Shown here piece by piece: positions 13,562 through 24,377 of a DNA stretch of 64,000 nt. The DNA comes from Setoptus koraiensis. Its lineage: Eukaryota; Arthropoda. Below the pieces are notes generated by a model, which searched no databases, was not told the DNA's origin, and saw only the letters and a program-made list of their open reading frames with translations. The stretch lies in the NCBI GenBank assembly GCA_048013815.1, contig CM106585.1, positions 8,184,001 to 8,248,000 of the forward strand. Direction: 5' to 3'. A program made the translations under genes and the position numbers. How positions within the stretch are numbered: position 1 is the stretch's first letter; each line of letters starts with the position of its first letter.

Positions 13562-14892
13562 TAGACCTTTTTTATTTGTTTCGTTCATAGATATGCGATA
13601 TTATTCTTCGTCTACATCATCTTCTAACTCATCTGAATCGTCTCTAACTATAACAGTGAATTTTAAATTATGAGCTAAACTTCGGAAATAATCAAGAGTT
13701 GTTCGGTTGGTTCGGTCCCCATAAACTAACTTGATACTATTCTCGCGACGCGATAGCGCACTGTTTATCGGCATCAATTGCCCTGCCTCTAATCTCTCGA
13801 TTAATACTGAGGTTGAATGAGCCTCGTCGATGGATAATTCAATGCATCTCATCACACCTAGATGTTTATCACCGGACAGCGATCCAAAGCGACGGTGCCA
13901 TGCTTCCAAGAACATACTTGGTGGAAATTGCGGCGGGCGTCTGCCTCTGCCGACACTTCTACCAACAACATAAAACTTTTTGAACCAACTTACCAGAGAT
14001 GCAGCTCTTGGATCAAAACGCGCCTCCAAGTCGCGAAATGCATTCGGAATCTCTTCTGGTGGAATAAATGCCAAAGCCCATAGTTGGCGTATATTCATTG
14101 AGAAATCACTCTCACCATCACCATATATTCTCTGCAAACCTCGCGATTGCAGATTTCTCCAAACAATTTGACCTAGGTGGAACAAACATCCTTTGTGAGA
14201 TGATGTTGGCAACTCGGTTCGCACTGCGTTGATAATTGCAGTTTCGAAATCTGTCAAAACAAATCTTGGAGCAAGTAGCAGATCCAATTCTGCACAGTAG
14301 TTGGCAATAAGATCGAACATTCTTCGATACAGAGCTTCGCGCTTGTGCGACATTTAACCGTAAATACCAAAGGAACGATTTTTCTGTTCTCGTTCATACC
14401 AACCATACCGTGAATAGTATATATTTGCCTGAAGATAGTCGGGCACGATTTAAAAGTACCGTCCATTACTATCATTTCGGTTCTGCACAATCGAATTATT
14501 GAGCTCAGCACGAACTCTCTCAGCAATCATTCGAGCTCGACAATTCTGAGGTTTGTGACTTAAACTGCACTTCCAATAAAATCTGTTAGTGCTTGCCGGG
14601 TTTCCATCGCAAATGTAAGTATAACCACAATAGCAAGCAAGAGGTTTATTCTTACTTGTCTTGCTCATCCTACAATAGACATTCTCATCATTAGAATCTT
14701 CTGAAGAAGACATTCTTAATTATCTATTCTTTTGAATCGAAATTGTGTTACTCGAGCCAAATCAGAAACATTAATGACTGGTAGAGAGTAGAGATAGTCC
14801 AGCTTGTATTAATCCAGCGCGCGACAAACTCAATCAATGAAGAGTCCAAAAGATATATCAATAATCAACAAGAATATGTAGCGCGTGAATTA

Positions 14893-15008
14893 TTCTATGA
14901 AGTGTACGTTATATGATTCAGACTGTCTATGAAATATACTGCATATGAAATGTACTTCGATGAAGTGTACCTTCTATGAAATGTACGTTGATGAAACGAC
15001 CCAGACCC
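14893..15008 (-). repeat. Right terminal inverted repeat of the MULE
   Basis: Reverse complement of the left end, with the same internal array (ATGAAATGTACG and ATGAAGTGTAC units). It ends at GACCCAGACCC next to the 9-bp duplication. Confidence 0.85.
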
Positions 15009-15050
15009 GAATCACGAGATGAGTATCTCAGCTTCTGTCAACTCTAGTTG

Positions 15051-15112
15051 GTTGGTTGGTTGGTTGGTTGGTTAGTTGGTTGGTTGGTTGGTTAGTTGGT
15101 TAGTTGGTTGTC
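15051..15112. repeat. (GGTT)n microsatellite
   Basis: About 15 units of GGTT with a few GTTA variants, some 40 bp beyond the right end of the MULE. Confidence 0.95.
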
Positions 15113-16270
15113 AGTCGATTCTTTGGCTCTGTAAGTTGCTGCGCCTTCGTCATCAAGTGGGTGCCACTCCTTGAAGAAGTCCCCTTCTCCTGGTTCAAAT
15201 TTTGGGCCAACGACGATTTTTGGTCTTTAACGGGTATTATTCGTATCCCGGACTTTGTACTCAGAACAGTGATACGGAGAAGGCTCGAAAACCTGGCGAA
15301 AGGCCCTCGACATTTAGTATGACCTATTTTGTTCATTAATCGTTCTCGGAAGGCTTCGCATATGAACAGGAGGGCGATGACGACGACGGACCATTCAATG
15401 AAACTCCTTGCCTTTGCCATTGATTATGTTCCACACTGTACCGTAGGCATTGGGAATCTTCTCTTTTTCAAATACATCAATAATTGCTCGTATAGAATAC
15501 CCTAGTTTGTTAAGCTGCTCGACCCGGCTCTCTAATTTAATTGAGCTCAGTGAGTTCATCTCTAGACTCTTGAAAATGAAAAATGGGGTGTTGTAGCGAT
15601 TAGTGACCCAGTCGGATTTCGATGAAACTTCACACTCAGAGCCCGTAGGGCCTATGATCGAAAATCTCAGGGGTCTGGGAGTGCGGGAACGTCCGGTTCC
15701 GGTTTTACAAAAACTTTGAGATACAGATTTGAAACTCACTACACAACTGAAATTGTGCATGCGGAGTACGATCACGTCAAGTCTGTACGACTTCCGGCTC
15801 ACGAGATATTTGGTTAAAACTGCTGAGAAGGCGTTGACAGCTTTTTTTAAGTGGCTCACAAGGTAAACCTCTTTTCCGGGTACACTCAAATGAAACAAAC
15901 TCTGGCCAAAATCGACTCTCCAGATTAAACTGGACAAGAAAAGGTCTATTAGAAATCCACGTTTTTTGAAATTTTTGCAATATTGACATGATTTCAATTA
16001 TAGTGAACGTCTATGTAATGTTTATTGTTCTTTTCATCGTCGTCGGGGCATGGTATGATTAGAAATTGTTCGTTACCGTCACACCAGAGAAGGGAAATTT
16101 TTCGACCAACATCCGAAAGTAAACTCAAAAGTGACCCTCCTGAGAAAACCACACGGTTAATAGCTCAAAGTACCGAGTTTGGCGTTGCCCGGCAACATAT
16201 TCAAGTTGTGAAAACACATGCAGATGCTGTATATAATTGCAGGTAATGAAAGTCTTATTGCGAGTGATAC
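15113..16270 (-). other. Repeat-like region with a small HTH-like reading frame
   Basis: No intact gene is recognised. On the minus strand, 15584-15418 reads MNSLSSIKLESRVEQLNKLG, then YSIRAIIDVFEKEKIPNAYG and TVWNIINGKGKEFH. The centre has the pattern of a helix-turn-helix of the kind found at the start of transposases or resolvases (a growing 'LGYSIRAI' helix, then a 'YGTVWNII' recognition helix). Upstream minus-strand sequence contains the phrase TTTCATCGAAATC, which I associate with non-coding parts of repeats. It may be a fragment of another DNA element next to the MULE. The HTH reading is weak evidence on its own. Confidence 0.25.
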
Positions 16271-16276
16271 TTTATT
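16271..16276 (-). promoter_or_regulatory. Candidate polyadenylation signal of SCAI
   Basis: AATAAA on the minus strand, 200 bp after the SCAI stop codon. Confidence 0.4.
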
Positions 16277-16475
16277 GCGAAAAATTGGATTTGATTTGAG
16301 TTTGAATTTGATCTTGTCCAACACTGTGTAGAATTAATTAATAAACTGCCACCACGACTAAATTCATTTGTGTGTGGTGATCTCGAAAAAACTATATCAT
16401 ATGCTTGAATTGGTAACAAATTGTATTGTGTTTAGTTGTTGTTGTGACAAATGTACAGAGAGAAAGCTCACTCAA

Positions 16476-19400
16476 TCATGGCTCAAAGAGATTTCTAATA
16501 TCCAGAACTATTGTTATCTCTGTCAATATTTGCCTCAAAATTGGATGATGTATTAATTCCATTTCTGGTAGGTTCGGTTGAGCTCTAGGTGCGTACATGT
16601 TTGTCCTAAATAATCTATGCGTCTTCATGACTATAAAACAAAATATGAATCTAAATATAATAGATCTCAAAAAGTCATCGGCAAAAAATGCCACATAAGT
16701 TGGATGAATTGATCTCGATTGCATGACTATCTTGCCTAACTCTGTATTGAATTTATCTAGATAGGCCTGACTTTCGCGCCAATCATGCTCAGATAATTCA
16801 ATAATGTTGGACATTATACAGAGGGCAGTTATCGGGCAATGCAAGAACATTGTAAATAATGAACCTCTTAGATTGTCATTGAATGGTGCAGGGCATTCGC
16901 TGGGCGACATTAAAACTAGCAACGGCAAACCAAAATGGCGTGGCACATGCTGAAAGGCGTAACTATTGTCGCTATCTACAATAACAATTAGCGGTTTCCT
17001 TAAAAATGGATATAAGTCGCCTGGGTGTAAGCAATTCATTTGCTTAAAATGTATGGACTGAGATCTAGTATTATTTAGTTCGTTGTTTTGGTTGTTGCTA
17101 GCTCGTTTGGAGCTAGTGACAACGCCGCCAAAATCGTAACCAAGATCCTCTGCATCATTTGTTTGCACTGGAAAACAACCATCGGCCGACAAATACAACA
17201 ACAGCACACCGTTTTGTGGTAGTTCCTTGAATCCCGATGCCAATACTAAATATAATTGACTAAATGTGGGCTTGTATAATGCATATTTGAGCGGACTAGC
17301 TAAAGAATTGTTGTTGTTGTTTGGCTTCCTCAAATTACTGAATGCTGCTGCTGAATCATTTCTATTGTTTAAGTAGCCAGGAGCAATGGAAGAGCCAGGC
17401 CTAAATATTGTTGTGGGTGAGCTAACTTCCATTTTGTCATTTGGTTCTCTTTCTAATATTTGCAACATCCTAAACATATCCACAGTTAGTTCACTAAATT
17501 TTATTTGTCTTTGACAATTGCCTACAATAATTGCCTCATATAGGAACAAATTGCTGGTTGGCGTCTTAACAGCTGGTGGTATATTAGAGTGGCTACCTAA
17601 ACGACGACCAATTGTCACAGGAGTGGAATCTGGCCCTATTATAGTGACCAGACTTTCGGCCTCAATAAATGCTTTGATCTCTTGTAAAACCATCGACCAT
17701 TCCAGCTGGCTATCTGGCTCATAGCTATTATGATAATCCATAATGGTTTGTCCGAATTCTCTGACTAAATCTCTGACTAGTTTCATTTTTTTCAGAAGCA
17801 ATCCCACAACAATATATCTGGCATAATAGCGCAACTTCTTAATAATAAGCCCCGCTCTACCATCTTTATTTATGATGTTATAATATCCACGAGATCTGAT
17901 GGCCGCATAAAAGTTGCAGGCTTCATTTAAATAGCTACAATCACTGGTGCGGAGGCTATACACAATACAATAATGATTAGGTGATAATGATGATCAAGAT
18001 GGAAGAAAAGATTATGACATCATTAATCAATTGTGTTGCAACAACAAAAAATATAGTCTATTGGCTATAGTTTGTGTCAGGTATATTGTTAACGTTATAT
18101 CGACTTATGTAGTGCTACTTACTAATAATGATAATACAATTGTCCTATCTTGGAGGCGATCTCACCTATCTGCCAACGCTTCAAGCCATACTTGGTGTCC
18201 AGGATGTGCCTATGTTGCTGTTGGAACCTCCACAGTTTTGTGTAAGCATTGAAAGCACTCTCAAAATGAGCTTGCCAGCCTTTGTAGCCTACCTGAGGCA
18301 GGTCTCTGAAGACAAAAAGAAGGAACAAGATAGATTGATCGTTTGAGTATATTCACTATTGATCTAACCATTCATAATCTTCATATTCATTTTGAGTATT
18401 CCGGACTTTTTTGGAGGACTTACCTCAACCCATTGAACAATTGCCTAGACTCATCGTAGAGACAACAAAATTCGGTAACAACTTTAGGATCTTGCTCACT
18501 GTTATTAGAATTTTGTCCATTGTTTTCGTATTCGACTACTGCCATTCGATGATATCTTGACGCACCAGTAGCTCTGTGATAATTGTGCTGACCATAAGCT
18601 GTAGACAATTGATTGGCACTCGACGGTTGCTGATACTGATAGCGGTGGCGTTGCGAATGATAGTCCTGACCAACACTATATGTTCTATTTGGCGAATATT
18701 GTTGTTGGTGTCCTAGTAAATAACTGTCGTCTCGATAATATCTATTATTATAGGGTCCTGTCGAGGATTCGTTGTAGTTGTTGTTGTTAAAATAAATTCC
18801 AGATGCATCAAAATCGTTCGTTGGTCTATAGTAGCGTCTCTCATCAAAAGTTAGACGAGAGGCCGATTTGTAATACTGTCTGTCGGTCAATTGATTCTGT
18901 TGTTGCGCTTGTAGTTGTTGCAGGACAGGTGGTGGTAATGGCAACGAACGTTGATGAGGCAAGCGCCTAAATTGGGAAGGCAACGGTGCAATGGTTGCTG
19001 CTGATTGAGCCAACTGTTGTGTCGGATACAATTGCTGTTGTTGCTGTTGTTGATTGATATAGATTTGTGATTGATTTTTTGCTGATTGTTGTTGACCGTA
19101 CAAATTGTTGTTGGCTTGGCCTGTCAGTTGCTGATTAATTAATGCAGTCGGTGGCTGTTGAAGATTTGTTGAATATTGTTGCTGGTTGGCCTGTAAAAGA
19201 ATTGGATTTTGTTGCAGTTGTTGTTGGCTATTAATATTGCTTATAGGTTGTTGGTTAGTGGGATTTCTGCAGACGGTTTGCAATGTGTTAGGCTGGCCGA
19301 AAGGCTGGTTCGGTTGCTGTAAATTGAGCTGTTGTTGGGGTAGTTGCTGTTGTTGTAGTTGCTGCAGTTGTTGCAGTTGCTGCAGTTGTTGTAGTTGTTG

Positions 19401-19575
19401 CAGTTGCTGTAATTGTTGCTGTTGTTGTTGAAGTTGTTGTTGTTGCTGGACTAGAGGTTGCTGGAGGTTGGCACAGTTCAGATTCTGTTGCTGTAGTTGC
19501 TGTCCAGTCTGCTGCTGTTGTTGTTGTATTTGGAGTGGCTGCTGTTGTTGCTGCTGGTTCACTTGGTGCTGCTGC

Positions 19576-19612
<37 letters not shown>

Positions 19613-19664
19613 GCTGGCCTGGCTGGAATCTACTTAATAAACTACTACTAATGGGGAAGCTGCT
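16476..19664 (-). CDS. SCAI: SCAI (suppressor of cancer cell invasion) homologue with long Gln-rich N-terminus
   Basis: SCAI is a nuclear cofactor, known in mammals as a repressor of MRTF-SRF transcription and a 53BP1 partner in DNA repair. Exons on the minus strand are 19664-18424, 18305-18123 and 17955-16476, with GT-AG introns (donors gtaagt). The joins are exact: the codon AG|A restores FNGLR-DLPQ and TA|C restores YHYYLRTS. The SCAI domain (Pfam family of the same name) begins at about residue 398 and is recognised by SRQLFNGLRDLPQ, YGLKRWQIGEIASKIGQLYY, KLRYYARYIVVGLLL, IKFSELTVDMFRMLQ, YKPTFSQLYLVL, MNCLHPGDLYPFLRKPL and the end VLDIRNLF. The protein is about 967 residues against roughly 606 in human. 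The surplus is a Gln-rich N-terminus encoded by 19664-18470, plus a small Asn/Ser linker. No ATG is in frame before the stop at 19689-19691. Either a short upstream exon carries the start (acceptor near 19665), or the true N-terminus is shorter. Confidence 0.93.
19321..19616. repeat. CAA/CAG repeat tract inside the SCAI first visible exon
   Basis: Interrupted CAA and CAG codons on the minus strand. They code for runs such as QLQQLQQLQQLQ and an uninterrupted Gln run at 19570-19616. The mixing of CAA with CAG keeps the tract impure. Confidence 0.9.
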
Positions 19665-19689
19665 CTTAGTGTTGAAAAACGTGGTGAAT

Positions 19690-20479
19690 TATTTGATTAT
19701 CGCGCTCCAATCTAGAAAATAACCAATAGACAGAGAGATCTTGCTCACTGACGCAAGAATGTGATGAATGATTACATACGGTATGACCAAGTCTGATTTG
19801 GGCTATTCATTCACTTATAGCGATTCTCTCTGATTATTCTCTTGTTGTCGTCGGCTGATAGTTGCAAAATTATATATTATATATAGTATTTTGTAAATAT
19901 ATTCTCATATGTATACATAGTAATTGAAAGCCTCATTTGCATTGCGGTTCGTGCGCGCCTAATAATTGGATAGTTGGGCTCCCAGTTGCACTACGACATG
20001 ACAGGCTGTGCATATAGGCTACACCTAAACTGGCCTCAAATAAATAAATTCTATTCTTCTAAGATTTACTATTCGCTTGTTATTGTTATTTGTATTTGTG
20101 TTTGAAATTTTATTATTTTTATTATTTTATATTTATTTTCACTATGTTTATACAAATGGAACTAATGGTATGGAGACGACGGTGCCCCAACAGCGCCACT
20201 CGCGACGCTAACCAAAACAACGAGCACCACCAATACTGCACACAATTGCACCAAAATTGCACAACCGCACAAGCTCGTGCCAGCCAATATGTGTGTCCTG
20301 TGCCGTTTGTGCGTGCGCCTCCATTTATACAATAACTAGTAACTAGTAATGCTAGGCTTGTGTATACAAAACCAGCATCACGCAGCATTACGCGACTGCT
20401 CAATCGCGCGCTCATTCACGCTATTTGGCGCACTTTGTTCAATTGCGCAGTTGGCCTCCCCAGTTGTGCTGCTTGTGAA

Positions 20480-20519
<40 letters not shown>

Positions 20520-21900
20520 GTCCCCAACGCCCAAAAGCCCAAAAGCGCCCCAAATAAAAGTGTCAGAGGTGGGTCGCGTAACGCGCCAACACGGAGCCGT
20601 GAGTGTTTTAGACTTTATAGTGTATACACGTTGAAATATTGATTGTATAACTGGCAGCGCAACTGCTGCCGCCAGACCGCCAGCGGTGCTGTGAGCGACA
20701 GCGAGAGACAGGTAAATTGTGTTTACTCTAGCTGGCCCCAGTGTTGGCGTCAACTGGCACAGCTTGTAGGGTTGGTAAAGTTAAAAAAAGAACGCTCCGA
20801 TTGTGCACAGAATGTGCTCGCGCGTGTGTGCAACGCACTGCGCTGGCCCCATGTGCACAAGTGTGCCGCCTCACCGTTAACTAGAACTGGGGCCTGGGCC
20901 CGGTTCCTGTGCCGTGGGCTGGAGCGGACGAGCGGCGGCGATAGCTTCCGTTGTAATTGTTGCCAGGAATGCGAGCGAATAAACAATGCACACATAATGG
21001 AGAAAAAGATGCACAACGGGGGCGCCGGCGGGGGAAACAGGAAAGGATAGTGCTCTTGATCGAAGATAGCGACCCATATCGCACCTATCGAGCATTATTA
21101 AACACACTTGTGACAAGAACAGGCGGCTCGCTGGCTGGCTTTGTTGCTCGACATTCGCGCAGTCTGGCACCTAGCGAGCTAGCGCGTCACTCGCCACTGC
21201 CGGGCCGGTGGGGCCCGTGTGATGGTGGAGTATCAATTTTCATCAAGTGGTGGTCAAGTCGAGTCGCCAGACAAAAGATGAGCGTTGCTCGGCGTCAACT
21301 TGAACATCACGTCCTCCCGATAACACAATTTTGGGCGCAAATCGACGCGCCTCTTACCTAAGCTCCATGTTATGGTCTGTTAAAAAAAGACAGCAACAAC
21401 TCGTCGGGCTTGTCGCCGACAAGAGTTGCCCAAAAGCGCTCGTGAGTGTGCATCACGTGAGGCCATTCCAATGAATAGACACACTGTTCGATAGCGATGG
21501 GCAACCGAACGAAACTGGCCGCTCGTGCCGCGCATGGTCGGGGCCGTTGAGCGAGAGCTGGTGTGCATGCCGGACGGGCCCGGTCTCATCTGGCAAGGCG
21601 CACCCTTTTGTCGAGGAAAACGTCTTTGCACCAAACTGTCGCATTTTCCGATGGCTACGATCGAGGGGAGAAAAAAGAGCTGCACCAAAATCTATCACAG
21701 ATCAAATTTTGCACCAATCAACTAACTCTTGCTTTTGTTGACAGTTTTGTTTGTTCTGTGTGGAGGCATCAGCTCTAACAAATTGCAAATACACGTGGCT
21801 CATGAGCACTTTCGTATAGCGATCGGGGTAATCGGGGTTTTTGTTGAATCGCTTTCACTATGAAGACAGCAAAAGGCCGGATACTGGTAGAGAATAATTT
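19690..21900. other. SCAI upstream region and start of the GC-rich desert
   Basis: It includes an AT-rich part with a TATATATTATATATAG stretch near 19870 that could lie in the SCAI promoter, and a (TG)n tract at 20481-20513. From about 20.4 kb the base composition switches to GC-rich. Open frames on both strands at 20.4-21.7 kb look like products of GC content, not genes: they overlap in all frames and have no domains or splice logic. Confidence 0.5.
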
Positions 21901-22078
21901 AAAGTTCCATCTCGATCACAATGATGATGGCTGCCAGACCAGACTCAGAAACCGAGAAAAATGTCAACAAAATTGTTAGAGAGATTATTCGACGAAACCA
22001 TACGACTTGAAGCTTTCTTGCGCGCGAAAAACACTGCTCGAAATATGGATCAAAGCGAAGGCATAATGATTGAGGAAA

Positions 22079-22558
22079 TCAAGACCCATCTTGCAAAAAT
22101 CCAACATGTTCAACGAAAGATGCAGCTTCACGCTTCAGGATACCTTTGTCTTGGGGCCTAGGTTTGGCAGATATTTCACGATCACTTGGGTCGGTGAATA
22201 TATGTCTTTTGTTGTAGTCTGTCTCAATAGGTTCGATATTATTCGCGCTTCTTTCATCCAATTCAGCCATCTGGCAACTTTGGGCTGCACTCTTGGTGGT
22301 TCTTGAATGCCTCGACGGGCATTAGGTCTTCACAATATTAACACATGTATTTTTCAAGTTTTCGAACACTAGATTGGCCAGCTTGTTTGAGCCAAATTGG
22401 TTATTGGTGCGAGTTTCAGTGCAATATTTGTTTGGGCATGTGGTGCCGCTGATTACGGACTAATTCCTAATACAATCGAGGCAGAATGACTTATCGCAAC
22501 CTAAATGTTGTTTGGTGTCTGAAGACAATGATGGACAAATGTTACAGGTTGTTGGCAT
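22079..22558 (-). pseudogene. Decayed RING/RBR-like zinc-finger gene fragment
   Basis: One minus-strand frame reads MPTTCNICPSLSSDTKQHLG, then CDKSFCLDCIRN, a TAG, and SVISGTTCPNKYCTETRT. This gives C-x2-C, C-x4-C, C-x2-C and CP-x3-C spacings, like RING1 of the RBR ubiquitin ligases (Ariadne/HHARI end in a CPxxGC motif) or a generic RING. The histidine expected after the third cysteine is Lys here. The frame then continues with FGSNKLANLVFENLK, meets a TAA, and runs on to QMAELDERSANNIEPIE... before ending at TGA 22079. Two stops in an otherwise protein-like frame point to a dead copy or a wrongly joined exon set. An intron is possible, but I see no good GT-AG pair that removes the stops. Base composition is less GC-rich than the flanks. 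Confidence 0.38.
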
Positions 22559-23760
22559 AATGAATGGACGAGATGATTTGCCACTGATAAGGGTGCCACC
22601 GAACACAAGAATAGATCTAACTTATTACATTGAATGTGTTGCTACGCTTTCTATGACCTAGAGGCTATCAAGGCTAGTGGGTGCCCAGGTGAAATGTACA
22701 GAATTTTAATGCATCATGATGGTGTATTCTTGCACATTTGTAGGTATACCCGAGACGAGATTTTGTCGCTGGATAGTTCTCTCGAATTTCAACTCATAGG
22801 TAAAGAGGACCTTCCCTCCCCTAAGTGGGCCAGCGCATCACCATTTGTTTCAGGTATTTGAAACATGCCATTCTCTCGAAGCACTCGTCACCAATGCACC
22901 ATGTTCACCCAGGTTAATGCTGCATTTACTGGCTGGCGTTTCCGCTCAAGAGTCAGTCGAGCCCCATAAGGCAATCTCTGACACGGCAAACCCTTTCAGC
23001 ATGACACTGATTCCAACGTAACTCTGAATTCCGCTGTGAGTCAGGTCACAGAAATGCACAAAACATGAAGCAAACAAGATCAAATTAGTTATAATTTGAT
23101 AGCCAACTTTAGTCAGACCATACAATAATCCAACTTATCTGGCAGTACCTCGATCTATGAAGTCTGCCAGATTCACGTATACTCTCCATATTGTTCCATT
23201 CAGGTTGGAATTGTGCTTCACATTGGTTTTTGGCCAATTATTGTGTGGGTAGACATTAGACTCCAATGATTAGAGTGTGACTCGAACTGTTTGCATAGTT
23301 TTACCCACACGAGTAGGATTTTGAATTCAATCCTTTTCCATATACCTACATATTTGTCTGTTGTAATCCATAAAATAGGTTCTGCCGAGATCTAGCACTG
23401 GGGCCTCATGATCGGCAATCATAGTCAGTATAAAGCTCATCAGCGTTAACGTTGCATTGAACAACGACCATTGTGTCATTGTGCATTTTCTATTTGTCAC
23501 GAATACTTGACGAATATTTGGCTTCTTGGTTTTGACGAGCTGGCTTCCTGTTGTTGTCAATACATAATTGTTGTAATAGTAGGCCTTTGCAAGCCAAAGT
23601 TGCACACCAGATAAAGGTGTTTGGCGCCAGATGGATGCGCCAAGCAACTTTGAATGCTCGTTGTAGCCGCAACGAGCAATCGGGCCCAATGAAAGTGATA
23701 ATGGATAAGATAATGGGGCCCCGATGAGAGTTGCGCTGCGTGTTCAGCACGCATCAGGCC
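22559..23760. other. Possible further gene relics
   Basis: Two frames look slightly protein-like: plus 22634-22861 (EMYRILMHHDGVFLHICRYT) and minus 23689-23327 (GVQLWLAKAYYYNNYVLTTT). Neither matches a family I can name, and neither has a clear splice context. The moderate GC content, like that of the RING-like relic, contrasts with the surrounding desert. Confidence 0.2.
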
Positions 23761-24290
23761 ACGGCTCGGTTTGGCAGACGTCATTGATGGAGCACGCCAC
23801 TAGATGAAACCACAAAGGGAAAAATCTGTGAGATATTGTCAGATCGCTGGATATATTGAGTTTGAGCGTGAGTAGTGTAGTCTCGCAGGAATAAATATAA
23901 GCCTGTATCTATCTATTTGCGAGAAGTGTTGCCCATGGTGCCCCACTAACGATATAATGTAGAAACTGTTGGTACGGCATGCATAATAGTTTGCACGACA
24001 TTGCCTCACCGTTACGAGTCAGTTGGGGTATTACTGGAGTGCGGACAGTGTGGCCTTGTATTCTTTTATCCAAGCACCAACATTAGAGTCAGGCAACATC
24101 TCTCCACTCGAGTGTCTGTCTGGCCGCTCACAAAGCTTTGTGAGGCTGGCTGGTTGTGGGGGGCCCGGCATGTGTCAGAGCGGCGATACACGTTGGTGTA
24201 CAGTAACAGTTGAGCGGAGTAACGGTGCCCGTTGCATCATCAGCGGCTTCTTATCGTTTCGGGTTTCGTTTCGTTTGGTTTTTTGTTTTT

Positions 24291-24301
24291 GTTGTTGTTG
24301 T

Positions 24302-24354
<53 letters not shown>

Positions 24355-24377
24355 TTGTTGTTGTTGCTGTTGTTGTT
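24291..24377. repeat. (GTTGCT)n / (GTT)n tract
   Basis: Alternating GTT and GCT triplets in a non-coding context. It translates to poly-Gln on the minus strand, but I see no gene structure around it. Confidence 0.9.

Larger units (their letters stand above)
13448..15008 (-). mobile_element. Mutator-like (MULE) DNA transposon with FLYWCH zinc finger, decayed
   Basis: The element is 1,561 bp. Ends are inverted repeats of about 115 bp starting GGG(A/T)...GGTCGTTTCATCAACGTAC, with the right end matching in reverse complement. They are flanked by a perfect 9-bp direct repeat GAATCACGA at 13439-13447 and 15009-15017, the target-site length typical of Mutator-like elements. The minus-strand transposase lies between 14713 and 13601: a FLYWCH-type zinc finger (YTYICDG, FYWKCSLS, C-R-A-R), then the DGTFKSCP segment of the MULE DDE core, then VLTDFETAIINAV with the second acidic residue, then SHKGCLFH and WHRRFG. 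The frame shifts twice, near 14480 and near 14355. The usual spacer between the FLYWCH finger and the DDE core is missing, so this copy cannot encode a full transposase. Nothing here shows whether it is still mobilised in trans. Confidence 0.9.

Noticed and set aside
19774-19810. ATG exon with donor GTATGT upstream of SCAI (minus strand)
   Set aside because: It would give a neat MNSPNQTWSY start, but its phase does not match any usable acceptor before the in-frame stop at 19689-19691.
22079-23689. A BARD1-like gene (RING, ankyrin and BRCT pieces)
   Set aside because: The RING-like part is fair, but the pieces I first read as ankyrin (about 22.9 kb) and BRCT (23.3-23.7 kb) are weak, and they lie upstream of the RING on the minus strand, the reverse of the BARD1 order.
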